A DNA stretch of 64,000 nt, from the NCBI GenBank assembly GCA_949825065.1, contig OX463842.1, positions 29,264,672-29,328,671 on the forward strand, given 5' to 3'. This document shows, piece by piece, positions 59,465-64,000 of the stretch. Below the pieces are notes generated by a model that ran no database searches, had not been told where the DNA came from, and saw nothing but the letters and a program-made list of their open reading frames with translations. Position 1 is the stretch's first letter. The number at the start of each line of letters is the position of its first letter. Both the position numbers and the translations under genes were made by a program. This stretch comes from Odontocerum albicorne. Its lineage: Eukaryota; Arthropoda; Insecta; Trichoptera; Odontoceridae.

Positions 59465-60065
59465 TTCGAAAGTATGTTGTCAGACGCCGGAAAGGTGGAC
59501 CACGATATTGAACGGCGAGATCCTATAGGAAACGAAGTCAACGTATATTCAAACCCAGCAATACCAAAACCTGTTATTTGATAGTTCACAACTGCGTATT
59601 AGTGCCAACATTGATGTATGCAAATGAAACGTGGGCGTTAAAAATGAATGAAAAGAGTTCAGAAAATGAAATAGAAATGAGTGCAGTGAGAATGATATTT
59701 GGTGTGTTTATGTGTGACTAATAGTACATGTGATTATTAAGGATGAATATGAGTTAAAACTGATGTGCTAAGTAGGGTGAAAAGATTGTGTTAAGGTGGG
59801 GAGGAAATGTTGAACCGATGAGGGACAAAAGACTGACTGAATTTACAATATAATGCATCAGTGGGAGAGGACGACCGAGAAATATTTTAGTTGGACCAAG
59901 TTAATACAATTTTGAAAGAAGGAAGGTAAGGAGCAAGCGAAACATGATGAGCTACATGAGAATATATATGAAGGAGGCGAAGGAAGTATCTCATGATAGA
60001 AAAATTTGGCACAAGGCCCTCTTTGCCTACTCGAACAGGGAAATTGCGTGATGGTATTTATGTAT
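59465..60065 (+). pseudogene. LINE family A, longest 3' copy
   Basis: Plus-strand pieces in order: MLSDAGKVDHDIERRDPIGN and VNVYSNPA (59470-59560); LVPTLMYANETWALKMNEKS (59600-59660); EMSAVRMIFGV; GPS-type WTKLIQF replaced by a LDQVNTILKEGR block (59890-59930); and the tail RMMSYMRIYMKEAKEVSHDR, with REIA, stop and WY at 60030-60060. This is the fullest example of the C-terminal order in the window and ends like the copy at 235-400. Stops and frame changes are frequent. Confidence 0.65.
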
Positions 60066-60069
60066 GTAC

Positions 60070-61025
60070 AATATATTAATGAATTTAGTAAATAATTATC
60101 GTGCTAAAAATGTACTTAATTAAATATCATACATATTGAAATGTGTGGTATGCTTGATCACAGTACCGTGAATCCTTCATTCGCGGTTTCTATTTTTTAA
60201 GTATTCCTAAATGAATAATTGTAACAGAAGTAATAATTACAAGTATTATTAATTATTTTACAATTTACGGATACGTATTAGCGGATATTCATTTGTTAAC
60301 ACGAAACGGTTGATTGATATGTAGAAAACACTTTGCAATATTGTTGTTCCCTTTTGCTTGATTGATATTTCAGATTTATCTTCGTTGGAATGTCTGGCGT
60401 GACGAACTCGTGGTCTTAGACTGATTTACATAATCGTTTCTAATAAACAAAGTGACACCAACGCATTTGAAGTACGTCGATAGTTCAGTTGAGTACCATA
60501 TGGGAGAGATTGCCAGTAATAGTAAATTAAGCTGTGGGATGGTGAATATTATAACTACTTTCGAATGGTTATTTCTCCTATAGTTGAATGGCCAAGTTAC
60601 AAGGCATACCACAACTCAGAGCTAGCTTGTTGATTCTTCTTCTGGTTTCTCTAGAAACAGTAAAAACAGTCAAAAAACTTCCCTTACTTGAAGACTCCAT
60701 CATCGCTATATGAGTGCACATTAATTTTTTTGTTACAAAAAGTTCTTGAGTTATGTATGATACACTCGTTAAATACCGTTTCAAAAATAAAATTTTGGCG
60801 AAAAACACATGAAACAGTGTGTATTACAAAGAATTTAGTTTTATAACAAAATAAACCATTCAACACTTTAGGACCTGATCAACATCATTACAACCTTTCC
60901 CAGTGCCCGGATTGTTTTAGATGAATTCTGATTTTTGTTAAGAATTTACTAAACTTGATATATCGAAGTAAATTTCAAAAATATTGTAAAGAGACTGTAC
61001 ATATTTTTGTTTATAATCATTAAAC
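60070..61025. other. Unannotated AT-rich stretch
   Basis: Open frames of 60-78 codons on the minus strand (60376-60866) have no domain. No repeat is matched. Confidence 0.35.
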
Positions 61026-61029
61026 AATT

Positions 61030-61305
61030 TTAATTTAGTTTGATAGTTTTGCCAACATTGCCTTTTGTAGAGAGAGCTACATCACACTCCTTCCTTACAC
61101 ATGCATACCGGGTTTCACTTTTCTTGTTCTTAGCACTTTCATTACAAGTTCTGCAGGGGTTTTCTTTTTTGCCAGTTGATGGATTCATATAAAAAATGTT
61201 TAGATATGCTCTTTGACAATAGGTTTGGAGGATTCTGCAAGTCCCTTTTCTAGCCCTGGATACCTTTTTTTGGCCCTTGAGGCTGTATTTGGTCTCCAGA
61301 TTCAT
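61030..61305 (-). pseudogene. piggyBac-like transposase C-terminal Cys-rich fragment
   Basis: The 91-codon minus frame contains NPCRTCNESAKNKKSETRYA followed by CVRKECDVALSTKG. The spacing C-x2-C ... ETRYxC-x3-xCxVAL fits the cysteine-rich domain that ends piggyBac-family transposases (C-x2-C ... ETxxxCxxCxVxLC). The final Cys after VAL is Ser here, and the downstream FxxYH part is missing. No DDD catalytic core is visible upstream on the minus strand. It may be a fragment or a degenerate domesticated copy. Confidence 0.45.
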
Positions 61306-61470
61306 ATGTCAAAACCTTTATAAAGCGATGTCAGAATCTCCACTATAAATCAATTCGTGCATATTTTCATTATCTAGGGTACTGTCTTTGTTATAAATGA
61401 GAAGACTACCATTTAAACGTTGAATTATTTAGAAAAGGCCAGTAAAATGTTCTATTTTAGAAGAGGTATA

Positions 61471-62580
61471 TCAGGTCAGTAAATATGAAACCGGAATTTG
61501 CTCATAGATGGCTCTAGTTGTCAATGTAGTGACTGGCAAACCTCGCCATTGGCGCCTTTTTCTTGTGTTTACATTTGTCAAATACTTTTGACTCACAACA
61601 ATACAAGTTTAATACAACTACATATGTTTTCATAGCGTTGAACATGTCGAACAACGAATAACGTGGAAGACCACCGAGAAAGTTTGAAGACGCCGAATTG
61701 CAAGCATTGTTTGATGAGGATGACGCTCAAACGCAACAACAACTCGCGGATCAATTAAATGTGACACGAGAAGCCGTCTCCATACGTTTGAAAGCCATGG
61801 GAAAGATCCAGAAGGTGGGAAAATGGGTTCCACATGAACTGAATGAAAGACAGCAGGAAAACCGAAAAACCATTTGTGAAATGCTGCTCGCCAGGTACAA
61901 AAGAAAATCATTTCTCCATCGAATTGTGACTGGCGATGAAAAATGGATATATTTCGAGAATCCTAAAGTAATCCGTAAAAGATCACGAGTAACTCCAAGC
62001 AAACCAGCGACATCGACTGCAAGGCCAAATCGCTATGGACAATGCTCTGTGTTTGGTGGGATCAGAAGGGTGTTATTTATTATGAGCTGCTAAAAACTGG
62101 TTAAACCGTTAATACTGAACGCTACCGACAACAAATGATGGATTTGAACCAAGCATTGCGTGAAAAACGACTAGAATATCAAAAGAGGCAACACAAAGTG
62201 ATTTTGCTTCATGATAACGCACCATCGCACAGCAAAACCGGCCAAGGAAACGATTGAGGCGTTTAGTTGGCAAATACTTTCGCATGCGGCTTACTCACCA
62301 GACTTGGTTCCATCCGATTACTACTTATTTGCATCGATGGGACACGCACTTGCTGAGCAGCGCTTCACTTCTTACGAAGATGTACGAAAATGGCTCGATG
62401 ATTGGTTTGCCTCAAAAGAGCAACAGTTTTTTTGGCGTGGCATCCACAAATTACCAGAGAGATGGGAAAAATGTGTAGCTAGCGATGGGCAATACTTTGA
62501 ATAAAATATTTTTTACCATTTTTATACAATAAATGTGTATTTTCTATAAAAAAAAACCGGTTTCATATTTGCAGACCTAT
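61471..62580 (+). mobile_element. Mos1-like (mauritiana-type) mariner, internally deleted
   Basis: The left end TCAGGTCAGTAAATATGAAA starts right after TA 61469-61470. The right end is the complement of AGGTCTGCAAATATGAAACC near 62558-62578. Both continue to CCGG. The right outermost bases have decayed, so the end is uncertain by about 2 bp. At about 1.1 kb it is shorter than the usual 1.3 kb. Confidence 0.82.
61644..62504 (+). pseudogene. Mos1-like mariner transposase pseudogene
   Basis: Starts MSNNE followed by a stop, then RGRPPRKFEDAELQALFDED. Most of the first helix-turn-helix is gone: the family begins about 60 residues before this Glu-Asp-Ala-Glu-Leu block. The reading continues through VSIRLKAMGKIQKVGKWVPH and the first catalytic Asp (IVTGDEKW). 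It changes frame near 62037 (the GQCSVFGG shadow versus TMLCVWWDQKG), changes again just after LLHDNAPSHS (second Asp), and ends YSPDLVPSDYYLFASMGHAL (third Asp) to CVASDGQYFE. All three Asp survive, but the deletion and frameshifts make it inactive. Confidence 0.87.
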
Positions 62581-62975
62581 GTCTATCACATGAAAACACG
62601 GGATCGGAACTCAAAACGCAAATTTTGTTTATCATATTAAAACACATGATCGGGATAGAAAGTGTTATTATTTAAATTCAGGGGAATTCTCAATAAATAT
62701 CCTGTTGGAAAAACGAAGATTTCAACTGACTTATTAATAAATAGACACTTCATGAATGTTTAGTATCGATAAAATTGGTTCCAAATTAAAGAATTTACGA
62801 TTGAGAAGAAAACCTTTTATTTAGGCCCGATGTTTATTGCATACTTCTTTTTAAGTTTACGGGCGAAGCCGTTTGATGGAATTGTCTGCTTATGATCCAA
62901 GTTTGGTGGATAATCTAGAGGTTTTTACAAAGCAATTAAAACGATTATGTTTTCGAGAAACAGTCAAGACATTCT

Positions 62976-62990
62976 GGGGGGGGGGGGGGG
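62976..62990 (+). repeat. Poly-G run
   Basis: About a dozen or more G in a row. Assembly-sensitive. Confidence 0.9.
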
Positions 62991-63014
62991 TCAACGTCAC
63001 TAAGCGGTACTTAA

Positions 63015-63445
63015 AAATACGATAGGCTCGTGATTGAGTATGATCGTCTGGCCATATTGTGGATGGAAGACACCTAAGCGTCTACTGGTTTATAGTATGC
63101 AAGCTGTTGCACTTCAGCAAGTACACACTCTCGACAGATCAAACCCAAAGTTCTAATGGTCAAGATATTAACGTACCAAGATGATCGGGATGTTTGATAT
63201 GTTGTAGTCTTTCATCAGGCAAAGTTACATGTAGCGCTTTTTTGTGTTGTTTTTTAATATCTAAGCTTCTTGTGTTATTTTTTAATATCTTTATTTTTAA
63301 TATATTTAATATATAAGCTATATAAAAATATCAATTCAGATGCAAAACGGTCTTAGAGTAAAACTAGTCCAGGATTGAATCCGCCAGGAATCGAACCTGG
63401 AGGGTCCGTTTGCTTAACGTGAATAATAATCGTAAGCCGACGGTT
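63015..63445 (-). repeat. SINE-B copy with tRNA-like head
   Basis: The complement of 63385-63440 carries GGCAACCGTCGGCTTACGAT and a clear B box (GGTTCGATTCCTGG, around 63390-63402). The body (GCACTTCAGCAAGTACACAC, then CAAACCCAAAGTTCTAATG, and CTTTCATCAGGCAAAGTT) matches 27.5-27.8 kb. An AT-rich insertion of about 70 bp splits the body near 63250-63320. Confidence 0.65.
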
Positions 63446-64000
63446 GCCGAAGAATAAATCATCATTAAAATGTGAAACATACAAATTAAAAATAATTATT
63501 GGTTTTGGACCAGGAACTTGATTATATTTAACATATTGTGTTTTATTTTTTTATTTTCAGAGCTTAAATATAAATAAAAAGTGTTTTTTAATAAATACTA
63601 TTGTAATTTTAAGTCACTAAAAAACGTGACCTTTAACAATGATTATCTTAAGTGAATCTAATAGTAGCACTTCAGGCCATCACGTAAAAAATGGTCCATT
63701 CGATTTGTTATTACGATTAACTGATTTAAGATGATTTATTTCATAGACGTTTTAAGATGAAATCTAATTTGAGGTTTCCGGTTTTGTTAGATGATAACAT
63801 AACAAGTTGAGTATTACAAAACACATTAAATTGTCTCACATGAAAGTGCATTTCTCGCTAGAAAAGATCATTTGTTCTTTTATGAGTTGCACAATTCATA
63901 AATATATTTTATCATTTGAAATAGGAGTAATCATTATGTTATCTGTGTTAAAAATTGTGTTTTACTTTCGAGTGTAATCAATTGACCCCTTCTGAACTGA
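63446..64000. other. Unannotated AT-rich stretch
   Basis: Nothing recognised up to the window end. Confidence 0.35.

Overview
This is AT-rich eukaryotic, almost certainly insect, DNA (roughly one third G+C by eye). It has no operon structure, no bacterial-type genes and no intact host protein-coding gene that I can recognise. The arthropod inference rests on the mobile elements: several lineages of mariner transposase, tRNA-derived SINEs, the 3' ends of several non-LTR retrotransposon (LINE) families, a solo LTR, MITE-like foldbacks and two minisatellites. Nearly everything interpretable is a decayed repeat. The one host-like coding candidate is a short open stretch at 7317-7496 that reads on past a single stop.

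Layout. 0-10 kb: LINE 3' remnants on the minus strand (235-400, 2474-3265), a hairpin-rich repeat (5290-5530), the exon-like stretch at 7.3 kb and a minus-strand SINE at 9.4 kb. 10-20 kb: a solo LTR with matching 4-bp flanking repeats (10376-10848), a mariner N-terminal fragment (11.0-11.3 kb), a LINE C-terminal zinc-knuckle remnant (15.7-15.9 kb), and a nearly full-length mariner (16887-18157) sitting at a TA inside another copy of the hairpin-rich repeat. 20-32 kb: SINE copies of two families, a LINE 3' end present in opposite orientations at 25 and 29.5 kb, a foldback element with internal tandem duplications (25942-26710), and further LINE tails. 33-47 kb: LINE tails, SINEs, a 91-bp TA microsatellite, a palindromic MITE at 45105-45367 inserted in the same hairpin-rich repeat, and a 200-base assembly gap (47431-47630). 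50-55 kb: a mariner with long terminal inverted repeats (50227-51547), then a dense cluster of structured DNA: a 76-bp minisatellite, a perfect 30-bp-arm hairpin, a 153-bp snapback and a 48/45-bp minisatellite. 56-64 kb: SINEs, a GC-rich patch, a LINE tail, a piggyBac-like cysteine-rich fragment, a Mos1-like mariner (61471-62580) and a tRNA-derived SINE.

No genes work together as a system here; the window reads as intergenic or intronic DNA with layered insertions. The most unexpected signal is not a gene: the 8-mer TACTCGTA (or its complement TACGAGTA) occurs 35 times by my hand count, far above a chance estimate of two or three, mostly outside the recognisable repeats.
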